Origin: Acinetobacter pittii
Lineage (GTDB): Bacteria > Pseudomonadota > Gammaproteobacteria > Pseudomonadales > Moraxellaceae
DNA: 64,000 nt
Assembly: GCF_034067285.1 (NCBI RefSeq)
Contig: NZ_CP139286.1
Location: forward strand, 1,116,001-1,180,000
Direction of reading: 5' to 3'
Positions 8,467 to 16,927 of this stretch are shown here, piece by piece. A program made the translations under genes and the position numbers. Each line of letters begins with the position of its first letter. Within the stretch, counting starts at the first letter, position 1. A model generated the notes under the pieces. The model saw only the letters and a list, made by a program, of their open reading frames with translations. It was not told the DNA's origin and made no database searches.

Positions 8467-9291
8467 ATGCAGCGGGAGCAAGCCGATTATCTGCATGTGC
8501 GAGAGTTGGGCGGTTTAGAGTTATTAAAAGCACATTATCACCAAACACAATTTTCAAAGCATACTCATGAAGGATATTGTATTGGTGTAATTGAAGAAGG
8601 GGCACAGTCTTTTTTTCGGACGGGACAGCTACATGTAGCCCCTAAAGGCGATATTATTTTAGTTAATGCAGATGAGATTCATACTGGCTCCTCTGCTGTC
8701 GAATCGGGTTGGCGCTATCGAGCAATTTATCCTACACCGGAAATGTTGGCAGAAGTTAGCCAAGATTTTTTTGAAAATCCGCATGGAGCTCCATGGTTTC
8801 CACAAGCTGTGATTCACGATCTAGGTTTGGCTCAACAGCTTTGTTTACTATTTGATTTATTAGAACAAAAAGATAATTTTCTACTCAAAGAAACAATGTA
8901 TTTATCGACATTAGCTTGTTTAATGAAACGACATGGTAAATCAAATCATACTTTTTGTGAGCTGCCAGAGGCGTATTCAAAAATATTAAGAGTTAAAGAA
9001 TTGCTGGTAGAAATGCCTGAAACGAACTTTTCTTTACAAGATTTGGCGGACATGGTCGGCTTGAGCGCTTGGCATTTCTTAAGACAATTTAAAAAATATG
9101 TAGGCTTACCACCTCATGCGTGGCTGGTTCAAGCGCGCTTGCAAAAAGCGAGACAGTTATTAAAACAGGGGGATCAAATTGTGATGGTGGCACAACAATG
9201 TGGTTTTTCTGATCAAAGCCATTTTAACCGTCACTTTAAAAAAGCAATGGGCGTTACACCTACTCAATATGTGGCAAGTTTAAACATATAA
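8467..9291 (+). CDS. AraC-family transcriptional regulator, likely controller of azlCD
   Basis: 274 residues. An N-terminal cupin-like effector domain (residues about 1-160: HTHEGYCIGVIEEGAQSFF, then GDIILVNADEIHTG) precedes a double helix-turn-helix. Helix-turn-helix 1 is FSLQDLADMVGLSAWHFLRQFKK and helix-turn-helix 2 ends in the AraC signature QCGFSDQSHFNRHFKKAMGVTP. It lies 88 bases upstream of azlC on the same strand. In related genomes this AraC subgroup is commonly paired with an AzlC-type exporter, which supports a local regulatory role. The ligand is unknown. Confidence 0.88.
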   Translation: MQREQADYLHVRELGGLELLKAHYHQTQFSKHTHEGYCIGVIEEGAQSFFRTGQLHVAPKGDIILVNADEIHTGSSAVESGWRYRAIYPTPEMLAEVSQDFFENPHGAPWFPQAVIHDLGLAQQLCLLFDLLEQKDNFLLKETMYLSTLACLMKRHGKSNHTFCELPEAYSKILRVKELLVEMPETNFSLQDLADMVGLSAWHFLRQFKKYVGLPPHAWLVQARLQKARQLLKQGDQIVMVAQQCGFSDQSHFNRHFKKAMGVTPTQYVASLNI

Positions 9292-9315
9292 ATAAACTGG
9301 TACTCAAGCAATTTT

Positions 9316-9372
9316 ATCCAATATAAGTCAGCACTCATCAAGCAAGTTATGGAGGTGTTTCTTATATTGGAT
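9316..9372 (+). promoter_or_regulatory. Perfect 12-bp inverted repeat upstream of azlC
   Basis: ATCCAATATAAG (9316-9327) is repeated in inverted form as CTTATATTGGAT (9361-9372), with a 33-base spacer. The right arm holds the only GGA close enough to serve the azlC ATG at 9380. It could be an operator for the adjacent AraC protein or an RNA hairpin masking the ribosome site. Confidence 0.5.
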
Positions 9373-9379
9373 TTTATAT

Positions 9380-10096
9380 ATGAATTTTCAGCTTAATCAG
9401 ACGGTTGAGTTTTCAAAAAATAAGCCATCCTATTTGTTTTTACGCGGTGCAGTGGATATTTTGCCCTTGTCAATTTCTATTATTCCGTGGGCAATTTTGG
9501 CGGGGTCTATGGCAATTCATGCGGGACTATCTTTTTCTAAAGCACTGGCAATGTCTGGACTTGTCTTTGCTGGAGCTGCTCAGTTAGTTAGTTTAAGCAT
9601 GTCTATGGAAGGGGCATCTGTTTTTACAATTTATTTAACTATTTTCTTTTTAACTGCTCAGCATTTTATTTATGCATTAACTTTCAGAAATGATATTTCT
9701 ATTTTGTCCCTCCCAAAACGGTTAAGTTTAGGTTTTTTATTAACAGATGAATTGTTTGCTGTGAGCGCTCCCTTGGAAAAAAGAAGATCGGAATATCTGC
9801 TCGGAGCCGGACTGTCTTTTTATTTATTTTGGGTGGTATTTAGCTTGGCGGGCATATTGCTCGCAACAGTGATACCTAATCTTTTAAATTATCATTTAGA
9901 TTTTTCGATCGTTGCTATTTTTATTGCCATGATTGTGCCGTTATGTAAAGGATATCCTGTTGTGGCGGGTGTATTAACCACTTGTTTAAGCGGATTTTTA
10001 TTTAAACTTTATCAAATTGAGGGGGCGATTTTACTTTCAGGATTAATAGGGATGTTAATTGCTGTATTAACTGAAAAAATAGGGATGGGGGAATAG
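9380..10096 (+). CDS. azlC: AzlC-family branched-chain amino acid exporter large subunit
   Basis: 238 residues, multi-span. It carries the AzlC/YgaZ family pattern: LRGAVDILPLSISIIPWAILAG near the start, the PF03591-type FAGAAQLVSLSMSM, and TAQHFIYALTFR. The family works with a small AzlD partner, encoded two bases downstream, to export branched-chain amino acids or analogues. The ATG at 9380 has only a weak GGA nearby. A stronger GGAGG at 9351 sits inside an overlapping 15-codon frame, described in the findings. Confidence 0.85.
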   Translation: MNFQLNQTVEFSKNKPSYLFLRGAVDILPLSISIIPWAILAGSMAIHAGLSFSKALAMSGLVFAGAAQLVSLSMSMEGASVFTIYLTIFFLTAQHFIYALTFRNDISILSLPKRLSLGFLLTDELFAVSAPLEKRRSEYLLGAGLSFYLFWVVFSLAGILLATVIPNLLNYHLDFSIVAIFIAMIVPLCKGYPVVAGVLTTCLSGFLFKLYQIEGAILLSGLIGMLIAVLTEKIGMGE

Positions 10097-10097
10097 T

Positions 10098-10415
10098 ATG
10101 TCTTGGTTTATGATTTTAGGCTTGGCAGCAATTGTCTTTTTTAATCGCTATTACTTTTTAGAGCCGAAAGTAAAAATTAAAATGCCGCTTATGATGAATA
10201 AGATGCTTCATTATTCCGCACCTTGTTTGTTAACTGCAATCTGCATTCCAGTTATTTTTTTCGATGGTGATCATTTTAGAGGTATGATAAATAATCCTTA
10301 TATTTATGCAGCAATCTTTTGTATTGTGATCGCTATTTATCTAAAAAAAGTACTTTTAAGTGTGATAGCAAGTTTGGGATTCTTTTATTTTATAAATTTT
10401 CTAATAAATTACTAA
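10098..10415 (+). CDS. azlD: AzlD-family small transporter subunit
   Basis: 105 residues with four predicted membrane segments, beginning MSWFMILGLAAIVFFNRYYF and carrying the conserved Pro/Tyr turn MLHYSAPCLLTAICIP. It starts one base after the azlC stop, so the two are certainly co-transcribed. AzlD proteins are the small partner (YgaH type) of AzlC exporters. The gene is noticeably AT-rich compared with its neighbours. Confidence 0.82.
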   Translation: MSWFMILGLAAIVFFNRYYFLEPKVKIKMPLMMNKMLHYSAPCLLTAICIPVIFFDGDHFRGMINNPYIYAAIFCIVIAIYLKKVLLSVIASLGFFYFINFLINY

Positions 10416-10420
10416 GATAT

Positions 10421-10447
10421 AAAAAAGCTGAATCGAGAGGATTCAGC
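10421..10447 (-). terminator. Terminator of the DUF962 gene
   Basis: Stem GCTGAATC / GATTCAGC with a five-base loop. On the minus strand it is followed by TTTTTT, so it mainly serves the convergent DUF962 gene; azlD has only a weak tail. Confidence 0.75.
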
Positions 10448-10460
10448 TCTAATTTAACAA

Positions 10461-10910
10461 TTAGGAAATAGCATGTTTTTGTCTAGTTTTCCATTTGGGT
10501 AAGATTTTTCCGAGATAAGCATCCATACACCAAACTGGTCCAATCAGTAGGAATTGTAAATCTTTAAAGAATGATGGCTTTTTGCCTTCTACTTTGTGTC
10601 CGTAAAACTGTCCAACCCAAGCAATCACAAAAATAGCGATATAAAACCCGACTCCTACAGGCAGGGTGTAAATGAGCCATGCCATAACAACAAGTAAAGC
10701 AGCCATCGCAACAGCAAGTACAAGATCTAAACGTGCATAAAATACTAAGGTCAGCACAAGTAATAGCGCAGTAAGTAAGGTGCTGAAATGCGCAATAATT
10801 CCAATAATAGAAAATAAAATGGCAGGAACGCAAAGCCAGTGAATTTGTTTGTTTGTTGGATTTTGATGACTTTCACTATATTCATCAAACCATTCAGTAA
10901 TGGATTTCAT
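10461..10910 (-). CDS. DUF962 / Mpo1-like integral membrane protein
   Basis: 149 residues. The N-terminus MKSITEWFDEYSESHQNPTN followed by KQIHWLCVPAI matches the DUF962 (YGL010w/Mpo1) family, with conserved His residues in the first loop, three or four membrane spans and a second motif AWVGQFYGHKVEGKKPSFFKD. Yeast Mpo1 is an Fe2+-dependent dioxygenase in fatty acid alpha-oxidation, so a lipid oxidation role is possible by family only. The start is the ATG at 10908-10910, with AAGGAG upstream. Confidence 0.82.
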   Translation of the reverse strand: MKSITEWFDEYSESHQNPTNKQIHWLCVPAILFSIIGIIAHFSTLLTALLLVLTLVFYARLDLVLAVAMAALLVVMAWLIYTLPVGVGFYIAIFVIAWVGQFYGHKVEGKKPSFFKDLQFLLIGPVWCMDAYLGKILPKWKTRQKHAIS

Positions 10911-11426
10911 GAGTAGCACACTCCTTGTTTTAAATTTGATTTATTTTTTCTGAGTGTATTTTAGCCTGTTCTTGAAGATATCGACAAGAAACTCACACTA
11001 TTCAACTATGGAAAATTGGTAATAAACGCTTAGGAAAGCACAATGGAAAAAATAAGGTCACGGTAATTGAAAAAGTGATCAATTTGACCTCAAGAGAGGT
11101 GCAATATTTCATAATATTTTTTCTATGTTGCTAGATGATGAAATTATCAAAAAAAGTGCCATTTTGAGATAGTCGGGAAAATTGTGTGAAAAAGCTCTAC
11201 TCATCTACTCTAAAAACGCCGTAAATAGCCTTTGTTTTAGAAAAATGGTACTAGGGTAGCCAAAATTTTATAAAGTTGCTCTAAGCGCAATTTAGGCGTT
11301 AAATTGAGTTGGACTAAATTAATGTGTTTTTTTGATTAATAAGTATTCAAATTTGGGGTGAATTAGGGGCAAAAAAGAAGTCACTTCAATTCTAGGTGGG
11401 AAATTATATTTGATAGTTTAAAATAT
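10911..11426. other. Gene-free stretch between the DUF962 gene and rlpA
   Basis: About 515 AT-rich bases with no frame of useful length on either strand. It must hold the promoter of the minus-strand DUF962 gene near 10920-10990. I found only short imperfect inverted repeats (for example AGGTCA/TGACCT near 11055-11090) and no terminator, tRNA or repeat match to the rest of the window. A small RNA is possible but cannot be supported from sequence alone. Confidence 0.4.
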
Positions 11427-11456
11427 AAAAAAGCCGCAGAAAATATGCGGCTTTTT
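11427..11456 (-). terminator. Terminator of rlpA
   Basis: Stem AAAAAAGCCGCA / TGCGGCTTTTT with a seven-base loop, ending about 20 bases past the rlpA stop on the minus strand. Confidence 0.88.
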
Positions 11457-11479
11457 ACATGAACTCGAGAGGCTATAAC

Positions 11480-12091
11480 TTATGAAGTTGGGCCATCAAC
11501 ACGCTCAATATTTACTTTTGCAGTTCCGGCATTGGTAATACCAAGACGTTTAGCTGCACCGTAAGATAGGTCAAGTACACGATTACCATGGAAAGGACCA
11601 CGGTCATTTACTTTTACAACCACACTTTTACCATTGTCTTTATTCGTTACTCGAATATAACAGTTCAATGGTAGGCTACGGTGAGCAGCAGTTAGAGCAT
11701 TCATGTCGAATGTTTCACCACTTGCAGTTTTACGACCATGGAATTGGCGGCCATACCAAGACGCCATACCAGTTTGGCTAAACTTACGAACAGTATTTGA
11801 AGCTACTGTGTTAAGTTTTTCAATCACTGAAGGCTCATCTTCAGGGATTTCAATTTTTGCTGCGATCGCTTGACGACGGATTTGATCGCCAGAACGTTCA
11901 GTGATTGAAAGACTGTTAATGTTAGAAAAACGAGAATTAAAGTTTTGAGTATCTTTACTCAACACACGTGCTGCTAGATTAGGACCATCTACATCACTGT
12001 TTAATGATGATGACTGCACCATTTCAGCGTGCAGTGGGGCCATGCTTAAACTAGCCGTCAGTGCAAGAATGTATTTCAGCGATAACTGCAT
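11480..12091 (-). CDS. rlpA: Septal ring lytic transglycosylase, RlpA family (short form)
   Basis: 203 residues from the ATG at 12089-12091, which has AGGAG nine bases upstream and opens a clean signal peptide (MQLSLKYILALTASLSMAPLHA); a longer TTG start would bury the signal. The C-terminal half is the double-psi beta-barrel: ASWYGRQFHGRKTASGE, the catalytic-region His in TAAHRSLP, and the Asp in VKVNDRGPF. The C-terminal SPOR domain of E. coli RlpA is absent, and there is no lipobox, so this is a soluble periplasmic short form. It follows mltB and rodA on the same strand but is separated by a terminator. Confidence 0.85.
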   Translation of the reverse strand: MQLSLKYILALTASLSMAPLHAEMVQSSSLNSDVDGPNLAARVLSKDTQNFNSRFSNINSLSITERSGDQIRRQAIAAKIEIPEDEPSVIEKLNTVASNTVRKFSQTGMASWYGRQFHGRKTASGETFDMNALTAAHRSLPLNCYIRVTNKDNGKSVVVKVNDRGPFHGNRVLDLSYGAAKRLGITNAGTAKVNIERVDGPTS

Positions 12092-12368
12092 TTGTATAAA
12101 CTCCTGAGAACATGTACTTTTTTCTTTCAGCCATTGACTGAAATTTAAAGTGAACATGCCTTATTATTCACTTTTGCAATTGCTATATTGGGGTGGATAA
12201 TATTCATCGCTTACGGAGAGTGTCTAGTCTTTAACGAGAAATCGTTACAAAAAGGGCAAAAACTTACAGTTTTAGGTTAAAAAATAATCAATAGTGTAAC
12301 AATTTATTTAAAATGTATGTATTGTGAGCTATTTAACAAAAATATTTATTGACTTTTGGTATGGATGT

Positions 12369-12392
12369 AAAAAAGCTAGCCTATCGGCTAGC
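12369..12392 (-). terminator. Terminator embedded in the 3' end of mltB
   Basis: Minus strand: GGCTAGCCGATAGGCTAGCTTTTTT. The stem GCTAGCC/GGCTAGC contains the last codons of mltB, and the TAG stop lies across the loop. It separates rodA-mltB from rlpA. Confidence 0.85.
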
Positions 12393-13382
12393 CACTTCAG
12401 TGCCTAATAACCACACAGCGGTAGCGTACATGCGGCTCTTATTATAAGTCGTAATCACTTGAAAATTCGGGTAAGTTAAATAGTAAATTGGACCGTTATA
12501 GTCTTGTAATTGAATTACATTCACCATATCCAGATCATCAATTTTAACTAAAGGATTTAATGGTGCGATACCCAGTGTCTTTAGTGCGCCATAGGGGAAA
12601 GGTTGAGTTAAATCTTTCGCAATAATACTTTCCGGATTTGATCCTGTGTAACGTGCAATAAACCCGATAGGCTGATCGCGTTGCCAACCTTGTTTTGCTA
12701 AATAGTTAGCGATTGAACCGATGGCATCTTCTGCTGAGTTTCTTAAGTCGATATGGCCATTACCGTCATAATCCACACCATATTTACTAATATTACTTGG
12801 CATAAATTGCGGATAGCCAATCGCACCTGCATATGAGCCAACAATACTTCTAGTTGGATAACCTTCTTTATATGTCCATGCAATCAGAGCAGCTAACTCA
12901 TCACCAAAATATTCAGCGCGGCGAGGGTAGCCAAAAGCAAGGGTAGCTAAGGCATCACGTGTAATAAAAGAACCTTTATTTGCACCATAACCTGTCTCAA
13001 CGCCCAAAATACCTAAAATGACAGCTTGAGATACGCCATATTGCTGTTCAGCGCGATTTAAAGCATCTGCATATTGGTTTTTAAAACGCACGCCGCGTTG
13101 AATTGTGCCTTCTACCAAGAACATGGAACGGTAATCATACCAAGGCTTACTTTCACCTGGACGAGTCATAATATTTAGAATATTTGGTAAATTTTTTGCG
13201 CCACTCATGGCTGCATCGACTTGGTCGCTACTTAAGCCATAAGCATTCATCGTTTTTTGTTTAAAGTTTAAATAATCAGGATGTGTGGCAAAATCGTTAG
13301 CCTGAGCAAAATGGCTGGTACTGATTAAGCCAGTACACAAAGCAAGCATTTTTAAAGTTTTATTTAAGTGTTGAGACAACAT
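12381..13382 (-). CDS. mltB: Lytic murein transglycosylase B
   Basis: 333 residues with a signal peptide (to about residue 28) and no lipobox. The family core is clear: the catalytic Glu129 in ILGVETGYGANKG, then GYPRRAEYFGDELAAL, the GSYAGAIGYPQFMPS segment, and the EF-hand-like DYDGNGHIDLR loop that binds Ca2+ in MltB. It cleaves the MurNAc-GlcNAc bond to 1,6-anhydromuropeptides in the periplasm. It begins 19 bases after rodA and ends in its own overlapping terminator. Confidence 0.93.
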   Translation of the reverse strand: MLSQHLNKTLKMLALCTGLISTSHFAQANDFATHPDYLNFKQKTMNAYGLSSDQVDAAMSGAKNLPNILNIMTRPGESKPWYDYRSMFLVEGTIQRGVRFKNQYADALNRAEQQYGVSQAVILGILGVETGYGANKGSFITRDALATLAFGYPRRAEYFGDELAALIAWTYKEGYPTRSIVGSYAGAIGYPQFMPSNISKYGVDYDGNGHIDLRNSAEDAIGSIANYLAKQGWQRDQPIGFIARYTGSNPESIIAKDLTQPFPYGALKTLGIAPLNPLVKIDDLDMVNVIQLQDYNGPIYYLTYPNFQVITTYNKSRMYATAVWLLGTEVASR

Positions 13383-13401
13383 ATCGTTTTAAAATTCCAG
13401 A

Positions 13402-14544
13402 TTATCGATGTGTATGAATGGACATGACTAAACCAAAGGTGGCCATTAAAGTAATAATAGCTGTTCCGCCATAACTCATAAAAGGTAAAGGAACACCTAC
13501 TACAGGTAAAATACCACTGACCATTCCCGCATTTACAAATACATAAACAAAAAAAGACAAACCAAAGGCGCCGGCAACTAAACGTCCATAGTTATGGAAG
13601 CTTTGTAAACCGATCTGGAATGTTCTAAAAATAATAGCAAAATAAAGAGTTACTAAAATAAGTACACCGATTAGACCAAATTCTTCGGAATACGCAGCAA
13701 TAATAAAGTCAGTATGTCCTTCGGGTAAAAAGTGTAAATGTGATTGAGTACCTTCAAGGAAACCTTTACCTGAAAAACCGCCAGAGCCAATTGCAGTTTT
13801 AGATTGAATAATATTCCAACCTGTACCGAGTGCATCTGCTTCTGGATTAAGTAAAGTTAACACCCTTTGACGCTGATAGTCGTGCAAAAGAAACTCCCAT
13901 GCAATGGGAATTATGACCGCTGCACAAGCGGCAGCTGCACCAATCATCCGCCATGATAGTCCACTTAAAAATAAGACAAATATGCCGCTTGCCAAGACTA
14001 AAAGCGATGTCCCTAAATCTGGTTGTTCTGCAATCAGTAAAAAAGGAATACCAATTAACATTAATGATAAAACAACTTGTGAAAAGCTAGGGGGAAGAGG
14101 TTTTCTTGCTAAGAACCACGCAATCATCATTGGCATGCCGATTTTCATGAATTCACTGGGTTGAACACTTCCGAAACCAGGAATATCAATCCAGCGCTGA
14201 GCACCCATTCGGACTTCACCAAACACCATGACTGCCACAAGTGAAAATAGACCAAACAAATAAAAATAGGGTGAAAAAGCTTGATAGACCTTAGGTGGAA
14301 TTTGGGCTAGGCCAACCATCACTAGGAAACCAATACCAAAACTCATGGCTTGTTTACTGACTAACCCTACATCTTGTGCTGAAGCACTATATAGTACAGT
14401 TAAACCTAACAGAGCATTTAAGAGCAAAAATAGGCATAACCACGGGTCAATATGGAGTTGTTGCCACTTTGATGGTTGCATAGCTGTGCTAAGACCATCT
14501 CGAGGAGCTTGGCGTAAAAATTTATATTGTGGACTCGGAGACAT
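13402..14544 (-). CDS. rodA: Rod-shape determining peptidoglycan polymerase RodA
   Basis: 380 residues, ten-span SEDS protein. Signatures are PGFGSVQPSEFMKIGMP, AEQPDLGTSLLVLASG, LPEGHTDFIIAAYSEEFGL and the C-terminal PLPFMSYGGTAIITLM. It polymerises lipid II into glycan strands with PBP2 in the elongasome. The 30-residue polar N-terminus precedes span 1. It heads the rodA-mltB unit; PBP2 itself is not adjacent here. Confidence 0.95.
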   Translation of the reverse strand: MSPSPQYKFLRQAPRDGLSTAMQPSKWQQLHIDPWLCLFLLLNALLGLTVLYSASAQDVGLVSKQAMSFGIGFLVMVGLAQIPPKVYQAFSPYFYLFGLFSLVAVMVFGEVRMGAQRWIDIPGFGSVQPSEFMKIGMPMMIAWFLARKPLPPSFSQVVLSLMLIGIPFLLIAEQPDLGTSLLVLASGIFVLFLSGLSWRMIGAAAACAAVIIPIAWEFLLHDYQRQRVLTLLNPEADALGTGWNIIQSKTAIGSGGFSGKGFLEGTQSHLHFLPEGHTDFIIAAYSEEFGLIGVLILVTLYFAIIFRTFQIGLQSFHNYGRLVAGAFGLSFFVYVFVNAGMVSGILPVVGVPLPFMSYGGTAIITLMATFGLVMSIHTHR

Positions 14545-14625
14545 GCGGCGTTAACTAGGTCAATCAGTGCTTGGCGCATGCTAACATAAACCTGATTAAT
14601 GGCAATGTATATCAATATTTTGCAA

Positions 14626-14652
14626 TAAAAAAACCTAGCTCTCGCTAGGTTT
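14626..14652 (-). terminator. Terminator of the yadG-yadH-queF operon
   Basis: Stem AAACCTAGC / GCTAGGTTT with a four-base loop; on the minus strand it is followed by TTTTTTT, just past the last gene of the operon. Confidence 0.88.
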
Positions 14653-14670
14653 CCGATAGGCTATTTTTTA

Positions 14671-15321
14671 TTAGTTAAAGAATAGGCCATCATGATATTC
14701 AGCCATCGCTTTTAGTTCAGTACGATTTAAGCTAGGGATGAGCTTATCAATTGCAATATGAACTGCTTTTGTTACAGCCGCAGCACCAATATCAGCCGCT
14801 TTACGCTTGATCATGCCGAGGTCTAATGTTTTGTTAAAATCAGACATAAAATGCTTGATCATAGCATCGCCGAATTGTTTATATAGTTCAGCTAATGCAG
14901 CTTTATTAATATCGTTGCCAGCTTCAAGCTCAGTGAAGTTATGCTTAAGGTTAGTGACTAAACTAGGATCTAAAGTTACACCTACTTTATATTGACCTTG
15001 TGGGTCTTTAAATAAGCTTTTTTCAGAGAACTCTACAGACTGTTTAACAACATCGTTTGGTGCTTTGCTTAACAATTGTTTTAAAAGAACTGCAACTGTT
15101 GATTTGACATAGCCTGCTAGTTTTTCGGCAGTATCGCGTTTTTCACTTGCAGGGAAATGCTGAACTAACTGAATTAAGACATTATCAATAATCTCTTCAT
15201 TGAGTTGTAAAGCAATCTTATCGCGAAGTGGATACAAAGGTTCGCTAGAATTTTTATTCGCAATTCCAGTTTGTATATCGTTCAATAAGCCTTCAGAAGG
15301 GGTAAAACCAAAAAACGGCAT
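14671..15321 (-). CDS. Uncharacterised protein, last gene of the queF operon
   Basis: 216 residues, soluble and mainly helical, with no signal peptide. It begins MPFFGFTPSEGLLNDIQTGI. The central part is rich in charged residues (EKSLFKDPQGQYKVGVTLDP), and the end carries AADIGAAAVTKAVHIAIDKL. I do not recognise the family; I think of it as an Acinetobacter-type hypothetical. It lies 23 bases after queF and shares the operon terminator, so it is co-transcribed with queF and the ABC pair, but nothing ties it to queuosine synthesis directly. Confidence 0.7.
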   Translation of the reverse strand: MPFFGFTPSEGLLNDIQTGIANKNSSEPLYPLRDKIALQLNEEIIDNVLIQLVQHFPASEKRDTAEKLAGYVKSTVAVLLKQLLSKAPNDVVKQSVEFSEKSLFKDPQGQYKVGVTLDPSLVTNLKHNFTELEAGNDINKAALAELYKQFGDAMIKHFMSDFNKTLDLGMIKRKAADIGAAAVTKAVHIAIDKLIPSLNRTELKAMAEYHDGLFFN

Positions 15322-15344
15322 GGTATATCCTCAAATTATTCGTT

Positions 15345-16157
15345 TTATTGTCGTGCCAATCGAATCGGTTTTGGCATCCATGAAAGATCCGATACTCGGC
15401 AAGGGTTAATATCAAGTCCGCCGCGACGAGTATAAGTTGCATAAACCATCAGCTTTTCAGGCTGCAAATTTTGCCAAATATCAGCAAAGATTTGCTCAAC
15501 ACATTGTTCGTGAAAACCGTTATGCTGACGGTACGAGATAATATAAGCTAAAATACTACGATAACAAGGTTTTTTGCCCTTAAAACGGATAAAAACTGTA
15601 CCCCAATCCGGTTGTCCCGTGACTGGGCAGTTACTTCTCAAAAGATGAGAATACAGTTCAATTTCCACTTCTTCGTTAGACTCATCTTGTTTTAAAAGAG
15701 TCGCATCTGGATGTTGCTCTAAACGCTCTGGGTTTAGCTCATCAATACAAATACCTTGAGGCTTAGAAATCTCTAAATCATCTACCTGAAATAGGGTTAA
15801 CTCAACTTTAGCGCCTGCCGCAGCCGATAAGTCTTTTTCAACTGTTTCAATGAATGATTCTTTAGAATCAAACTGAGTAAAGTTAAGACTATTGAAGTAA
15901 AGTTTTAATGACTTTGATTCAATCAAATTTGGTGAAGAAGCTGGCAGCGTAATTCTGCCAATAGCAACTTGCGGGATGGCATGAGCGTTTAACCATGAAA
16001 TTTCAAAAACATGCCACCAATCTTTACCTTGTGTAATACCTTCAATGTGCGAGTAAGCTTCACGAGACTGGGCACGAGCAATTGGAAATAAAACATCAGG
16101 TTGATAGTTAGTTGGATATTGAGTTTCTTTACCCAATAAAGACTGTTCGACACTCAT
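15345..16157 (-). CDS. queF: NADPH-dependent 7-cyano-7-deazaguanine reductase (bimodular QueF)
   Basis: 270 residues, the long two-module type. It reduces preQ0 to preQ1 in queuosine tRNA modification. The nucleophile Cys177 is in RSNCPVTGQPDWG, followed by the conserved Asp184. The NADPH-binding motif ESKSLKLYFNSLN is at about residues 80-92. The C-terminal YTRRGGLDINPCR is typical. The start codon overlaps the yadH stop (ATGA), so translation is probably coupled. Confidence 0.95.
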   Translation of the reverse strand: MSVEQSLLGKETQYPTNYQPDVLFPIARAQSREAYSHIEGITQGKDWWHVFEISWLNAHAIPQVAIGRITLPASSPNLIESKSLKLYFNSLNFTQFDSKESFIETVEKDLSAAAGAKVELTLFQVDDLEISKPQGICIDELNPERLEQHPDATLLKQDESNEEVEIELYSHLLRSNCPVTGQPDWGTVFIRFKGKKPCYRSILAYIISYRQHNGFHEQCVEQIFADIWQNLQPEKLMVYATYTRRGGLDINPCRVSDLSWMPKPIRLARQ

Positions 16158-16927
16158 TCACGCATTCCTGAACCACGAGCAAGTAAATAGTAAGCAATTC
16201 CGTAAAGTACAACACAGCATAATGTCACAATGATTAAAGAGAACGTAACGTTCACGTCGCTATGACCTAAAATACCGAAACGGAAAGCATTGACCATGTA
16301 CACAATAGGATTAATTAAAGAAAGTTTTTGCCAAAAAGGACCAAGTGCACTAATGGCATAGAACACACCACCTAAATAGGTTAAAGGTGTAAGGACAAAT
16401 GTTGGAATAATAGAAATATCATCAAATGATTTCGCATAAACTGCATTAATAAAACCACCTAATGAGAAAAGAACCGAGGTAATTAAGACTGTATATATAG
16501 TCACGAACCAGTTGTGTATAAAAAGGTCGGTGAAGAATAAGCTCATTGCAGTCACAATTGTTCCGACCAATACACCACGGCAAATCCCACCAATCACATA
16601 ACCCCATAAAATAATATGGAGTGGCACGGGGCTCATAATCAGCTCTTCAATGCTTTTTTGGAATTTCACACTAAAGAAACTTGAAGATACGTTCGCATAA
16701 CTATTAGTAATAACCGCCATCATGATTAGGCCGGGCACAATAAACTGCATATAGCTCACACCGCCCATTTGTCCAATGCGCGAACCAACCAAATTACCAA
16801 AAATGACAAAGTACAAACTCATTGTAATCGCAGGTGGTAATAAAGTTTGTGGCCAAATACGTAGAAAACGGCGTACTTCTTTACGAACTAGAGTCCAGAG
16901 GGCAATTTGCAGTTGGTTAAAATTCAT
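16154..16927 (-). CDS. yadH: ABC-2 type transporter permease, YadH-like
   Basis: 257 residues with six predicted spans and the ABC-2 motifs FFSVKFQKSIEELIMSPVP and TYLGGVFYAISALGPFWQ. It forms the membrane half of the exporter whose ATPase is encoded just upstream (4-base ATGA overlap). The substrate of YadGH is not established. The C-terminus LARGSGMRE is short and cytoplasmic. Confidence 0.88.
   Translation of the reverse strand: MNFNQLQIALWTLVRKEVRRFLRIWPQTLLPPAITMSLYFVIFGNLVGSRIGQMGGVSYMQFIVPGLIMMAVITNSYANVSSSFFSVKFQKSIEELIMSPVPLHIILWGYVIGGICRGVLVGTIVTAMSLFFTDLFIHNWFVTIYTVLITSVLFSLGGFINAVYAKSFDDISIIPTFVLTPLTYLGGVFYAISALGPFWQKLSLINPIVYMVNAFRFGILGHSDVNVTFSLIIVTLCCVVLYGIAYYLLARGSGMRE

Noticed and set aside
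10911..11426. A hidden gene in the 515-base gap upstream of rlpA's end
   Set aside because: No frame of useful length, no start with a ribosome site and no conserved motif on either strand.
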